Source: Dehalococcoidia bacterium (lineage in GTDB: Bacteria; Chloroflexota; Dehalococcoidia; UBA2247; RBG-13-53-26). From it: 32,142 bases of DNA. Position numbers and translations under genes: made by a program. Shown here one piece after another: positions 1 through 8,184 of the stretch; within the stretch, counting starts at the first letter, position 1, and every line of letters begins with the position of its first letter. The notes below the pieces were generated by a model. That model had not been told where the DNA came from. It was given only the letters and a program-made list of their open reading frames with translations, and did no database searches. The stretch is from NCBI GenBank assembly GCA_030372995.1, contig JAUCPZ010000201.1, forward strand, positions 1 to 32,142, given 5' to 3'.

Positions 1-2
1 AG

Positions 3-386
3 GGCAGACTGGCAAAGGACATGCTCGGCGTCAGGCAGTCGGTTCTGTGTCACATTCCCTGCCACCTCAAGGCACAGGATGAAGGCAGGAGTACCCTGGA
101 GTTGCTGCGCACGGTGCCTGGGCTACACGTCGCCGCCGCCAACGCCACGTGCTGCGGCATGGGCGGCTATCATGGATTCAGGAAGGGCTACACCAGCCTG
201 TCCCTGGACATCGGGCGGAGGCTCCTTGAGGACATCAAGAACTCCGCAGCAGAGATGGTCGTCACCGGCTGCGCTGCCTGCGCCATGCAGATAAGACAGG
301 CGACGGGCATCACGGCCATACACCCCGTCCAGCTTCTGGAGGAGGCTTGCGGCCTGGACCGACAAGGGGGCTCAGGAGGAAAGTGA
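3..386 (+). CDS. CCG-domain (Fe-S) redox protein, C-terminal part (HdrB/HdrD/GlpC-like), partial
   Basis: The frame is open to the left edge, so only the C-terminal ~127 residues are present. It shows one complete cysteine-rich CCG domain: a Cys in an HIPCH context at bases 60-62, a CCGMGG motif with adjacent Cys codons at 150-155, and a final C-x2-C at 270-281. The family (heterodisulfide reductase B/D subunits, GlpC, LutA-type proteins) uses these cysteines to bind a [4Fe-4S] cluster and pass electrons between ferredoxin or quinone pools and a partner. The stop codon is 2 bases before the AFOR start codon and the AFOR ribosome binding site AGGAGGA lies inside this gene, so the two are almost certainly one transcript. 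That context suggests it is an electron-transfer partner of the AFOR. Which subfamily it belongs to cannot be decided without the N-terminal half. Confidence 0.85.
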   Translation, partial: GRLAKDMLGVRQSVLCHIPCHLKAQDEGRSTLELLRTVPGLHVAAANATCCGMGGYHGFRKGYTSLSLDIGRRLLEDIKNSAAEMVVTGCAACAMQIRQATGITAIHPVQLLEEACGLDRQGGSGGK

Positions 387-388
387 GC

Positions 389-2272
389 ATGAAGGACCAG
401 CAGGTAGCATACATAGACCTGTCCACCGGTGAAGTCAAGAAGAAGCCGATTCCCGAGAGCATCAGGCGCAGCTACCTCGGGGGCCGCGGCATCGACGTGT
501 ACCTGCTTTACAACCATCTTCGGTCTGGCATCGATCCGCTCGCGCCGGAGAACGTTCTGACCGTCAGCGCCGGCCTCGTGGGCGGGACCCTGGCACCTTC
601 AAGCGGGCGATGCCACATCGGCGCCAAGTCACCGCTCACCGGCCTAATCGGCAGTTCCAACATGGGCGGTTTCTTTGCCCCCGAGCTTCGTTTCGCCGGG
701 ATCGACCACCTGGTGATCACGGGCAAGGCCGATTATCCCATCTATTTGTGGATCGACAACGGGGACATCGAGATCAGAGATGCCTCCAGGCTCTGGGGAA
801 AGGACACCGGAGAAACCCCTGCCTTGATACGGAGTGAGTTGGGTGACGAAGAGGTGAAGACTATCTGCATTGGCGCCGCGGGCGAGAACCTGGTCCGTTA
901 CGCGAACGTTATCAGCGGACTCAAGAACGCGGCCGGCCGCACCGGCATGGGCTGCGTGATGGGATCGAAGAATCTGAAGGCGATTGCCGTCCGCGGCCGC
1001 CGGGACTTGCCGATCGCCTACGCAGACGAAGCCCTGCGCTATATGGAGCACCTGCTCAGGCTGATGCGCGAGAACCCCATTCTTCAGGAGCAATCCCGTT
1101 TGGGCACGGCGATGTTCCAGATGATGATGGATCTTATCGGCAAGGTGAGGAACCGCAATCTGCAGCGCAACCAGTTAGCGGACGGCCAGAGTCTCTACGC
1201 AGAGAACATCCTCAAGTTCTCAACGTCGATGGCCGCCTGCTTCGGCTGTCCGGTGCACTGCCGCCACCGGTACCAGGTGCCCGAGGGCCAATACAAAGGC
1301 CAGTGGGCCGAGGGCCCGGAGTGGACCACCCTAGGTGCTCTAGGATCCGAAACGGACTGCCACCGCATGGAAGCAGTCCTGGTCGGGAATTACCTCGTGA
1401 ACAAGTATGGGATCGACTCGCTGGATTTCGGCAGCATGCTGTCCTGGGCCATCGAGCTGTACGAGAGGGGGATCATCGACGAAACGATTACGGGCGGGCT
1501 GAAGTTGCAGTGGGGCGATGAGCAGTTGATGTACGAGATGATCAGGCTCGTGGCCACCCGGCAGGGCTTCGGGAACGTCCTGGCCGACGGGCCGAAACGG
1601 GCCGTCGAGAAGCTGGGCGAGAAGACAGCCTACTACAACATACACGTCAAGGGCATGAGCTGGCTGCATACCGACGACCGGATGGCCCCGAGTCACGCGC
1701 TGGGGGTGGCGACCGCCACCAGGGGGGCGGACCATCTTCGCAGCCGTCCCGGCTCGGACGCCCATATGCTGCCACCGGACCAGGCCGAGAAGCTGTTTGG
1801 CTTTGCCCTGCCGGGAATGACCGGCTACGAGAACAGTGGAAAGCTGGTGCGGTGGCAGGAGCTCATCTACGCCATCTCGGATGCCCTCGGCGTATGCAAG
1901 TTCCAGGCCCTCTACATGAGCCCCTCGGCCATCGGGTTCGGTGAGTACGCCCAACTGGTGCGCCACATCACGGGGCTGGATCTCTCGGCCGCGCAGATGA
2001 CGGAGGCAGCCGAGAGGATCTGCACTCTGGAGAGAATGTTCAACAACCGCGAGGGGGCTTCCAGGAAAGACGATATGCTGCCGCAACGCTACTTCACCGA
2101 GCCCACCCCCCTCGGGCCGGAGGGTATGAGAGACAAGCTGATCGAGAGGGAGAAGTATGAATTGCTGCTCGACGAGTACTACGGGGCGCACGGATGGGAC
2201 ACGAACGGGGTGCCGACGGCCGAGACGCTCGCCAGGCTCGGGCTGGACAAGGAGCCGTCCCATGCTATCTGA
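389..2272 (+). CDS. aor: Aldehyde:ferredoxin oxidoreductase (tungsten-containing AOR family)
   Basis: 627 aa, full length for the family (about 600-630). The reaction is oxidation of an aldehyde to a carboxylate with ferredoxin as acceptor, at a tungsten bis-pterin centre; no signal peptide, so cytoplasmic. The N-terminal GGRGIDVYLLY stretch and the ACFGCPVHC motif are typical. Cluster cysteines are C284, C287 and C291 (CX2CX3C) plus a distal C503 in a GVCKFQ context, the same layout as the [4Fe-4S] ligands of archaeal AOR. A conserved pterin-proximal segment with MAPSHALGVATATRG is present. ATG 389 was chosen because AGGAGGA ends 8 bases upstream; a longer frame from 347 has no such site. 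It follows a CCG-domain gene by 2 bases and precedes a ferredoxin-like gene, fitting an electron-transfer unit. Substrate (aliphatic, aromatic or sugar aldehyde) is not predictable from sequence. Confidence 0.93.
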   Translation: MKDQQVAYIDLSTGEVKKKPIPESIRRSYLGGRGIDVYLLYNHLRSGIDPLAPENVLTVSAGLVGGTLAPSSGRCHIGAKSPLTGLIGSSNMGGFFAPELRFAGIDHLVITGKADYPIYLWIDNGDIEIRDASRLWGKDTGETPALIRSELGDEEVKTICIGAAGENLVRYANVISGLKNAAGRTGMGCVMGSKNLKAIAVRGRRDLPIAYADEALRYMEHLLRLMRENPILQEQSRLGTAMFQMMMDLIGKVRNRNLQRNQLADGQSLYAENILKFSTSMAACFGCPVHCRHRYQVPEGQYKGQWAEGPEWTTLGALGSETDCHRMEAVLVGNYLVNKYGIDSLDFGSMLSWAIELYERGIIDETITGGLKLQWGDEQLMYEMIRLVATRQGFGNVLADGPKRAVEKLGEKTAYYNIHVKGMSWLHTDDRMAPSHALGVATATRGADHLRSRPGSDAHMLPPDQAEKLFGFALPGMTGYENSGKLVRWQELIYAISDALGVCKFQALYMSPSAIGFGEYAQLVRHITGLDLSAAQMTEAAERICTLERMFNNREGASRKDDMLPQRYFTEPTPLGPEGMRDKLIEREKYELLLDEYYGAHGWDTNGVPTAETLARLGLDKEPSHAI

Positions 2273-2302
2273 AGCGGACGACCGCGGGGGCTTTCGGCCG
2301 AG

Positions 2303-2399
2303 AAATCCCAGATCCGAAACCCGAAGTCCAAATAGTGGCTTGATCAACCCAAGTGCTCGGTGCAGAACTCTGGATTTGGTGCTTAGCGCTTAGGATCCT
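2303..2399. repeat. Inverted arms of a degenerate 7-bp repeat
   Basis: Two 28-base arms, 2303-2330 and 2372-2399, each made of four degenerate heptamers. The left arm runs on an AAATCCG-like unit; the right arm runs on the opposite orientation (GGATTTG, GTGCTTA, GCGCTTA). The arms are separated by 41 bases and fill the AFOR-ferredoxin gap. Heptamer-periodic intergenic elements of this kind occur in many environmental bacterial genomes (recalled, not searched). No coding capacity. Confidence 0.55.
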
Positions 2400-2419
2400 G
2401 GTGGCAGAAGGGGGTTGAA

Positions 2420-2896
2420 ATGTACAAGATGCTGACGGTAGATCACTCCAAATGCACGGGATGCAGACTGTGCGAGGTAGTCTGCTCGGTGAAGAAGACT
2501 GGCGCGGTCAATCCGGCCCGGGCCAGGCTCGCCGTCATCAAGTGGGAGCAGGTCTGCGTCGATGTGCCTGTGATCTGCCAGCAATGTGAGTCCGCGCCGT
2601 GTATGCTGGTCTGTCCGGTCAAAGCTCTGACCATGGATGAGAAGCTCAACCGGGTGGCCATCAACCACGATCTCTGCATCGGTTGCCGGTTCTGCATGGC
2701 CGTCTGCCCGTTCGGAGCGATCTCCCTGGACTCCGTCGCGAAGAAGGTGGTCAAGTGTGACCTCTGCGATGGAGACCCCACGTGCGTCAGGTTCTGCGAG
2801 ACCAAGGCTCTTCAATACGAGGACGCCAGCACGCCGTCAGCAAGGAAGATGAGGTCTGCGGCGAAGAAGGTGCTGGAATCGATGCGGGCGGGATAG
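2420..2896 (+). CDS. Four-cluster ferredoxin-like electron-transfer protein (DmsB/HycB type), likely AFOR partner
   Basis: 158 aa, soluble. Four cysteine groups are visible in order: CTGCRLCEVVC near residues 12-22, CQQCESAPCMLVCP near 53-66, CIGCRFCMAVCP near 85-96, and CDLC followed by CVRFC near 114-130. Sixteen cysteines allow up to four [4Fe-4S] clusters, as in the B subunits of DMSO-reductase-type enzymes and in ferredoxins that sit beside AOR genes. ATG 2420 is preceded by AGAAGGGGG with a 6-base spacer; a second in-frame ATG three codons later is possible. It lies 147 bases after the AFOR gene on the same strand, so its job is probably to collect electrons from AFOR and pass them to another acceptor. 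No membrane segment or TAT signal is seen. Confidence 0.88.
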   Translation: MYKMLTVDHSKCTGCRLCEVVCSVKKTGAVNPARARLAVIKWEQVCVDVPVICQQCESAPCMLVCPVKALTMDEKLNRVAINHDLCIGCRFCMAVCPFGAISLDSVAKKVVKCDLCDGDPTCVRFCETKALQYEDASTPSARKMRSAAKKVLESMRAG

Positions 2897-2994
2897 GCAT
2901 GAGCAAGCCCGGGTCAATCGAGATGGCTCGTGACTCCTGGAACGGGCGAAACGCAGGTGAACCGAACGACTGACTGCAATCGAGGGAGGCGCAA

Positions 2995-4038
2995 ATGGGC
3001 AGGGTGATCTACGAAGAGCAGAGTGGCACACAGATACCGCCATCCATGGTCATTCATGAGTCAGACGATGCCTGGCACCCACTGAAGGACCGGCTGTACA
3101 TCGAATGGTGGTACTTCGACCTGGTGGCGGATGACGGATGCCTGATAAGGGGCCAGTTTTTCATAGCTGGTGACGTCTCCAGGCCCAGCAGGGTGATAAC
3201 AGGAGTGAGAGCCAGCTATGTGAAGGCCGATGGCACCGAAACCCGCATAGAGCGGAGATTCCCCTTCTCATCCTTCAAGGCCTCCACGGAAGTCTGCGAT
3301 GTCCGGATCGGCCAGAACTTCATCAAGGGAGACCTGTCGCACTACGAGGTGCATATCGAGGATGGAGAAAGCGTCCTCGACCTTCAGCTTGATTCCAGAA
3401 TAAAGGGCATCACGAGCCATGCCTGCTTCGGAGACGAGTCCAGGTACATGTACTGGGTCGTACCTCAGCCGCGTTGTCAGGCTAAGGGAACGTTCACCAC
3501 GAAGGGGAAGACGTACACCATAGAGGGCACCGGCTACAGGGATCACAACTGGTTGAACATCGCCCCGATGGATATCCTGTTGTGCTGGGACTGGGGCACG
3601 GTTTATGACCGGGAGTTCACCATCACGTTCGCCGACATCGTCACCACCAAGAGGATGGAGGAGGCCGAGATCAAGCCCATCCTGGTGTGGAACTCCGAGA
3701 AACTGATCTATCTGACGACCGCAAGAGCAAAATGGAGTCTGGTCAAGACGGATATCAGACCGGATCCGATCACGGGTATCGGTATCCCCCACCGGAATCA
3801 TCTCAGCATACAGGATGAAGGACTGTCGCTGGATGTGGACCTGGAGCTGCGGAACGTCTTTCAGCGGATTGACCTGCTGGCCGATTTCAACCCGGTCATC
3901 CGGTTCCTCATCCGGACGTTCAAGGCCAAACCCACGATCACCTCGTTCTTCTCTACGGGCTCCGGGCAGCTGTCTTACTTCGGGCAGCAGAAGATCCTGG
4001 ACTGCAGAGCGGTACACGAACTGGTGAAGAACCGCTGA
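2995..4038 (+). CDS. CrtC/AttH-like lipocalin-fold protein (carotenoid 1,2-hydratase family)
   Basis: 347 aa. Two family signatures are plain: EWWYFD at residues 37-42 and GTGYRDHNW at 178-186, the hallmarks of the CrtC/AttH lipocalin-like domain family. Known members include hydroxyneurosporene synthase (adds water to terminal double bonds of carotenoids) and enzymes or chaperones acting on hydrophobic polyketide or terpenoid substrates. There is no signal peptide and no obvious membrane segment. ATG 2995 follows GGGAGG with a 6-base spacer. It is the last gene of the + strand run after the AFOR and ferredoxin genes. No carotenoid biosynthesis gene (crtB, crtI) is in the window, so a carotenoid role is not supported here; action on another lipophilic substrate of the same island is an equally good inference. 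Family assignment is firm, function is not. Confidence 0.75.
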   Translation: MGRVIYEEQSGTQIPPSMVIHESDDAWHPLKDRLYIEWWYFDLVADDGCLIRGQFFIAGDVSRPSRVITGVRASYVKADGTETRIERRFPFSSFKASTEVCDVRIGQNFIKGDLSHYEVHIEDGESVLDLQLDSRIKGITSHACFGDESRYMYWVVPQPRCQAKGTFTTKGKTYTIEGTGYRDHNWLNIAPMDILLCWDWGTVYDREFTITFADIVTTKRMEEAEIKPILVWNSEKLIYLTTARAKWSLVKTDIRPDPITGIGIPHRNHLSIQDEGLSLDVDLELRNVFQRIDLLADFNPVIRFLIRTFKAKPTITSFFSTGSGQLSYFGQQKILDCRAVHELVKNR

Positions 4039-4068
4039 AGGAAGGCGACGTCTTCGAGTTGCATGGTG

Positions 4069-4146
4069 GGTTCCTCTCTCGGAGAGAAACCACTAGTCGG
4101 AACATGGAAACGGACTCTGTGGTGGGTCCGCTGTGCTTGACCCACC
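4069..4146. terminator. Convergent-gene spacer with two hairpins (possible bidirectional terminator / palindromic repeat)
   Basis: The 121-base gap between two convergent genes holds two inverted repeats. The first, 4069-4091, is a 9-bp stem with one mismatch around TCTCTC/GAGAGA. The second, 4121-4146, has perfect 8-bp arms GGTGGGTC and GACCCACC with a 10-base loop. Neither is followed by a clear T-run on either strand, so termination is only likely by position. The second also resembles a widespread GGTGGGT...ACCCACC intergenic repeat; a related copy is at 30236-30266. Confidence 0.45.
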
Positions 4147-4159
4147 CTACGAAATCGAC

Positions 4160-5161
4160 TCAACTCACAACATGCCGCCGCACCGCCAGGGCTGCCGCCT
4201 CGGTGCGGTTAGAGACGCCCAGCTTGCGGATGATGTTGGTGACGTGGAACCGGACCGTGGACGGGCTGATCACCAGTTGTTCCGCCACGCTCGCGTTGCT
4301 GTGGCCGTCCACCAGCAGGGCCAGCACCTTGAGTTCGCTCTGCGTCAGATGGTATTCCTTCGCCGTCAGCATGGCTGCCGTCTGCCCCGCCCACGCCCCC
4401 TCTGTCCCAGAGCGCCCCGTGATGTCGCGGAAGTAGATCACCAGGCCATTGACCGCAGGGTTCTGCAGAAGGTTGGTGGCCCAGACGTCAATTGCATGCC
4501 AGGTGCCATCTTTGTGCTTCACTCTCAGGTGGGCCCGGTCGCTGCTCCCCGGGATTTGTGACACCCGGCTCAGCCGATGAGCCGTCTTGCGCATATCGTC
4601 GGGATGGATAAGCCCCAGCACGTCCTCCCCCACCAGGTCCCCCATCTCGTACCCCAGAGTCCTGGCCGTCGCCGGGTTCTGGTAGAGTACCTCCAGCTTG
4701 GGGCCCATGATGACTATGCCATCCAGTGAGTTCTCCACGAGCGCCTGGAACATGTCCGCCAGCTTGCCGCCGGTCTCTTCAAGGTGTGCGCGCTTCGAGC
4801 TTGCCGCGGATGGCTTGCCGACCATCTTTCCCAGTTTCGAAGCCAGCCGCCTGCCTGTCCTGGAACCGCTTCCCAGGGATCGCAGAGCCCGTATGGTATC
4901 GGCATCCACCCTGTCCAGCAGATCATGGGGTATCTTGCCGGCCAAGCCGAAGAGCTCATCGGTCTCCCTGTTCGTGGCGCCCAGCACGCGGGCCAGCGAC
5001 TCTATCACCCTGTGACGCGGCGGGGACATGGAGCCCGTTTCCAGCTTGCTCACGTAGGCGTAGCTGATGCCCGTCTTCCTGGCCAGATCCCTCTGAGTCA
5101 GGCCCCTCGCCTGTCTGAGCTCTCTTATGCGCTGTCCAAACGTCGCTGCCTTCCCGGCCAT
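4160..5161 (-). CDS. Transcriptional regulator with XRE-type HTH, PAS sensor and LuxR-type HTH
   Basis: 333 aa with three domains. Residues ~5-62 form a Cro/C1 (XRE) helix-turn-helix (RQARGLTQRDLARKTGISYA). Residues ~135-248 form a PAS domain (VENSLDGIVIMG through YFRDITGRS). Residues ~271-333 form a LuxR/GerE-type HTH (LTQSELKVLALLVDGHSNAS, then ISPSTVRFHVTNIIRKLGV). There is no receiver domain, so control is probably by a ligand or cofactor in the PAS domain rather than phosphorylation. ATG 5161 was chosen over TTG 5170 because the promoter described upstream would start transcription only a few bases before 5161. It sits between a + strand AFOR/CrtC-like operon and the - strand SCP2-OYE gene, so it is the natural candidate regulator of both; that is inference. 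Two DNA-binding domains at opposite ends of one protein is uncommon. Confidence 0.88.
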   Translation of the reverse strand: MAGKAATFGQRIRELRQARGLTQRDLARKTGISYAYVSKLETGSMSPPRHRVIESLARVLGATNRETDELFGLAGKIPHDLLDRVDADTIRALRSLGSGSRTGRRLASKLGKMVGKPSAASSKRAHLEETGGKLADMFQALVENSLDGIVIMGPKLEVLYQNPATARTLGYEMGDLVGEDVLGLIHPDDMRKTAHRLSRVSQIPGSSDRAHLRVKHKDGTWHAIDVWATNLLQNPAVNGLVIYFRDITGRSGTEGAWAGQTAAMLTAKEYHLTQSELKVLALLVDGHSNASVAEQLVISPSTVRFHVTNIIRKLGVSNRTEAAALAVRRHVVS

Positions 5162-5172
5162 ACTGGACAATC

Positions 5173-5203
5173 ATCCTATGTTCTGTTGCACAGATTGTCA
5201 ACA
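5173..5203 (-). promoter_or_regulatory. Sigma-70-type promoter of the regulator gene, with overlapping inverted repeat
   Basis: On the - strand: -35 TTGACA at 5201-5196, a 17-base spacer, and -10 TAGGAT at 5178-5173. The predicted transcription start is near 5166, about 5 bases before ATG 5161, giving a nearly leaderless mRNA. A perfect 5-bp inverted repeat, TGTTG/CAACA with 10 bases between arms (5184-5203), covers the -35 and part of the spacer. That is a plausible operator for autoregulation by the XRE domain (inference). Confidence 0.6.
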
Positions 5204-5533
5204 CGGACACACTGGCCTCTGGGCCAGCCCGGCCATCATCCCACGCCACAGGCGAAATCGGCAATCCAAGCATCGGTTCGGCGCCGTGAAGAATGCACCA
5301 ACGATCACCAGGATGTGGGCGCCCAAACGCCAGTCTCCCGCAGCCAATGCCCCATGGTCGCCCTTTCGCAAACGCGGGACGATTACAGAGGTGGACGGCC
5401 TTCGGTCCCCGGCACACCCATGCATGAGCTGCGCCGTCGTGGGCGTCAGCTCGCCGACCCGGCCCGGCATTCCTGTCGAGCAGAACGCGCAATGGTGGAT
5501 GCAACCGCCTCAACGCGATGGCCGGGCATTGCG
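5204..5533. other. Non-coding spacer between the regulator promoter and the SCP2-OYE gene
   Basis: About 330 bases. Short open frames occur on both strands, but none has a ribosome binding site together with a recognisable protein. I see no RNA gene and no strong terminator after the stop codon of the SCP2-OYE gene. The stretch could be a decayed gene, but I could not recognise one. Confidence 0.4.
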
Positions 5534-8125
5534 TCAACCGAGGCCGTAGATTACAGCGTTCGCCTCACGAATGGCCTTGTCGATGAGGCCCAACCCCGAG
5601 GCATCTCCCACTGTAAACGCAGCCGGCACGAAGTCTTTGCAGGCATCGTACAGTTCTGTCTTGGGATCGACTGTGCCAGCCAGGATGACCGTGTCCGCCC
5701 TGATCATCATCTCCCTGTCGCCGAACTGTGGCTTGAACCAGACGCCCTCCCTGGTGATCTTCGTGACGTCGCACTGGGTATGCATGGTGATACCCAGCTC
5801 ACGCATACGTTCTACGTGCTCGGCACGCCGCTTGTCTCCGATCTCCGGCGCCAGCACCTCCGTCGAATCGATGACCGCAACTGTACGCCCGCGCTGTGCA
5901 ATGAACTCCGCCGACTCGATGGCCGCCAAGTCAGCTCCCACCACTACAACCTTCTTGCCGATCAGCGGCAGCCATGATCGCGTGACGTTGCGGATGCGCT
6001 TCGGCGTCATCAGCCGCTGCATGAGACCACCACCGAGCCTCAGGCCAAGCTTGATCCAGATCGGTATTTTCTCAGAGCCCTCGCGCGGCACTTCGCCGTA
6101 CATCATCTTGTGCAGCATAGTTCCGGTGATGACATGAGGCAGATTGGCGCCTTCGATCTGCGGAACAACTACCTTGCCGCCGCTGGCGTCGATGAGGACA
6201 TCGGGCTTCTCCCGTCTGACGAGATCAGGGGTGACCTCAACGCCCAACTTTATGTCAATGGGCAGCTTCCTGAGCTGCACCGTCAAGTAGTCCAGCAGCG
6301 TCTCGTTATCTGGGTGCACCGTGCAGGCGGTCACCAGAGCTCCCCCCAATCGCTTGTGCCTGTCATAAAGAGTCACCTTGTGCCCGCGGGCCGCCGCTAC
6401 TCTCGCCGCCTCCATCCCGCCGGGTCCCGCGCCTACGATCATGATCTTCCTGGGTTTGGCGGTCTTGGCGTCGATGGACCATTCCTCCTCGTGTCCCATG
6501 CGCGCGTTGACAGCGCAATGCACGTCCTCCAGCTTCATCAGCGAGTCCACGCAGGTCAGGCAGCGCACGCAATGGCGGATGTCGTCGAGGCGGTCCTCCG
6601 TTATCTTCTTCGTCAGCTCAGGATCCGCCAGGAAGGGACGGCCCATTACCACGGCATCGCACCATCCAGCCTGCAGCAGCTGCTCGGCATATTCGGGGTC
6701 GTGGATACACCCCACCGGCATCACAGGCACGCTGACAACTTCCTTTATGGCGTGCGCCGCCGGCGCATTGAAGCCGCACTTGTAGTTGGCGCCAGCTATT
6801 ATCTGGTCAACCAGAGAAGAGATGACGCCGCCGGAGACATGGAAGCAATCTACGCCCGCTGCTTCGATCATAGGGGCAATGCGCTGTGTGTCTGTCATGT
6901 CGCGGCCGGCGGTTGCGCCGCCGATCGTCTCGTCCCCAGAAATGCGCACCGTCATTGGGAAGTCTCTCCCCACGACCTCCCTGATGCGCCTTATCGTATC
7001 CAGCGCCAGCCTCACCCTCCCTTCCACAGTATGTCCCACGTACAGACCGTCCTCGCGCTTGTTGCGCAGCGGTGAGAGGAAGGATCCCAGCAGACAGTAG
7101 TTGTGCGCCATGTGAAGCTCGATGCCGTCGTAGCCAGCCTCGCGCGCGCGCCGCGCCGCCTGGGCGAACATCTCAATGAGTTCCGGAAGCTCCTCATCCT
7201 TCAGTTCACGGCACACCTGCTGCGTGGACTCTGAGCGGTTCACTGAAGGCCCGATGCAGGGCTGGCCCTCAAGGAAGGGGGCAAGGGATTCAGGGCCAGG
7301 GTGCGTCAGCTGGGGTATTATCTTGGCGCCGTACTGGTGCACGGCGTCGGTGAGGCGCTTGTGCTTCGCTATCTGAAAATCGCTGTGCAGGCCTACTGAA
7401 AGCGGCTGGTAGCGGTGCTTCGGGTCCACCGAGTTCATTTCGGTGATGATAAGCCCTACCCCATTCTTGGCGCGGTCCACCCAGTAGGCGATCTGCCTGT
7501 CAGAAGGCGTCTCATCGGGATTGGCCCATACCAGCGTCATTGGAGACATGACGAGGCGGTTCTTGACCTCCATGGTGCCCAGCCTCCAGGGCGACATCAA
7601 CATTCTCAACCTGGGCCCCTGTCGTGGTCTTCCCGTTTCTGGCTGAGGCGTGACTCCTTGCGCCCGTCGGGTAGCATCCCCTGACTGCGATACCCGAACG
7701 TCGGCACCCTGTGCTTGCGGACCCGGCGCATGATATCCCTCAAAATCGGTGAATTCAGCGATCCTGTTGCAGAACTCGATCGTTGGCTGGCTCGGCTTGT
7801 AGGCCTGCAACGGGATCAGTTTCGCCATCTTGCCAGAGAGTTTGATCTGGCGCTTGATGTATCCCCGCATGCCGACGGACCAGTCATTCAGCACGAGTAT
7901 CTTGTAGGCGTATTCTGCCGGCATCGACATGTCGACATCGGCGCCTTCGATGAACCCCTTCTGAATGATGCCCTTGTTCATGGCCATCCTGACGTCTCCC
8001 TTGGCCGTCTTCACGGTAAGGTTCACCGTCACGCTGGTCAGTGACTCCGGCATCTGCAGGTCACCGGCAGTCTTGTACAACTCGGCTACCTTGCTGAACC
8101 ATTCGTCGGAGAGAAACTCAGCCAT
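5534..8125 (-). CDS. SCP2 sterol-carrier domain fused to an OYE/2,4-dienoyl-CoA reductase-type enoate reductase
   Basis: 863 aa. Residues 1-~128 are an SCP2-like lipid-binding domain (MAEFLSDEWF start, FIEGADVDMSM, LSGKMAKLIPLQ). Residues ~130-175 are a Pro/Gln/Arg/Gly-rich linker. From ~178 on is a complete OYE-type reductase: TIM barrel (TMEVKNRLVMSPM), active-site region HMAHNYCLLGSFL with Tyr343, [4Fe-4S] motif C519-x2-C522-x2-C525-x11-C537, an FAD-type GAGPGG at ~566-570, and a second Rossmann motif (VVVGADLAAIE) with a degenerate glycine pattern. Such enzymes reduce C=C bonds conjugated to carbonyls, in dienoyl-CoAs, steroids or bile-acid intermediates. ATG 8125 is used because AAAGGGGG precedes it by 5 bases; a longer frame to 8185 crosses a TATAAT-like element. 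It is divergent from two related reductase genes that lack SCP2. The SCP2 part may deliver or shield a hydrophobic substrate (inference). Confidence 0.9.
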   Translation of the reverse strand: MAEFLSDEWFSKVAELYKTAGDLQMPESLTSVTVNLTVKTAKGDVRMAMNKGIIQKGFIEGADVDMSMPAEYAYKILVLNDWSVGMRGYIKRQIKLSGKMAKLIPLQAYKPSQPTIEFCNRIAEFTDFEGYHAPGPQAQGADVRVSQSGDATRRAQGVTPQPETGRPRQGPRLRMLMSPWRLGTMEVKNRLVMSPMTLVWANPDETPSDRQIAYWVDRAKNGVGLIITEMNSVDPKHRYQPLSVGLHSDFQIAKHKRLTDAVHQYGAKIIPQLTHPGPESLAPFLEGQPCIGPSVNRSESTQQVCRELKDEELPELIEMFAQAARRAREAGYDGIELHMAHNYCLLGSFLSPLRNKREDGLYVGHTVEGRVRLALDTIRRIREVVGRDFPMTVRISGDETIGGATAGRDMTDTQRIAPMIEAAGVDCFHVSGGVISSLVDQIIAGANYKCGFNAPAAHAIKEVVSVPVMPVGCIHDPEYAEQLLQAGWCDAVVMGRPFLADPELTKKITEDRLDDIRHCVRCLTCVDSLMKLEDVHCAVNARMGHEEEWSIDAKTAKPRKIMIVGAGPGGMEAARVAAARGHKVTLYDRHKRLGGALVTACTVHPDNETLLDYLTVQLRKLPIDIKLGVEVTPDLVRREKPDVLIDASGGKVVVPQIEGANLPHVITGTMLHKMMYGEVPREGSEKIPIWIKLGLRLGGGLMQRLMTPKRIRNVTRSWLPLIGKKVVVVGADLAAIESAEFIAQRGRTVAVIDSTEVLAPEIGDKRRAEHVERMRELGITMHTQCDVTKITREGVWFKPQFGDREMMIRADTVILAGTVDPKTELYDACKDFVPAAFTVGDASGLGLIDKAIREANAVIYGLG

Positions 8126-8184
8126 TTGGCCCCCTTTGTTGTTGTCGTTTGCCCTCGTGCACAGAGCGGAGGCGGTCCGCACCA

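Noticed and set aside
2995-4038. Carotenoid biosynthesis locus around the CrtC-like gene
   Set aside because: No phytoene synthase, desaturase or other carotenoid gene is present in the window; the family also has non-carotenoid members.
5198-5470. Small - strand frame of 90 codons in the spacer upstream of the regulator
   Set aside because: No ribosome binding site, no recognised domain, and it runs into the regulator promoter region.
4784-5977. + strand open frame of 397 codons across the regulator, its spacer and the SCP2-OYE 3' end
   Set aside because: It overlaps two good genes on the other strand, and its translation shows no motif.
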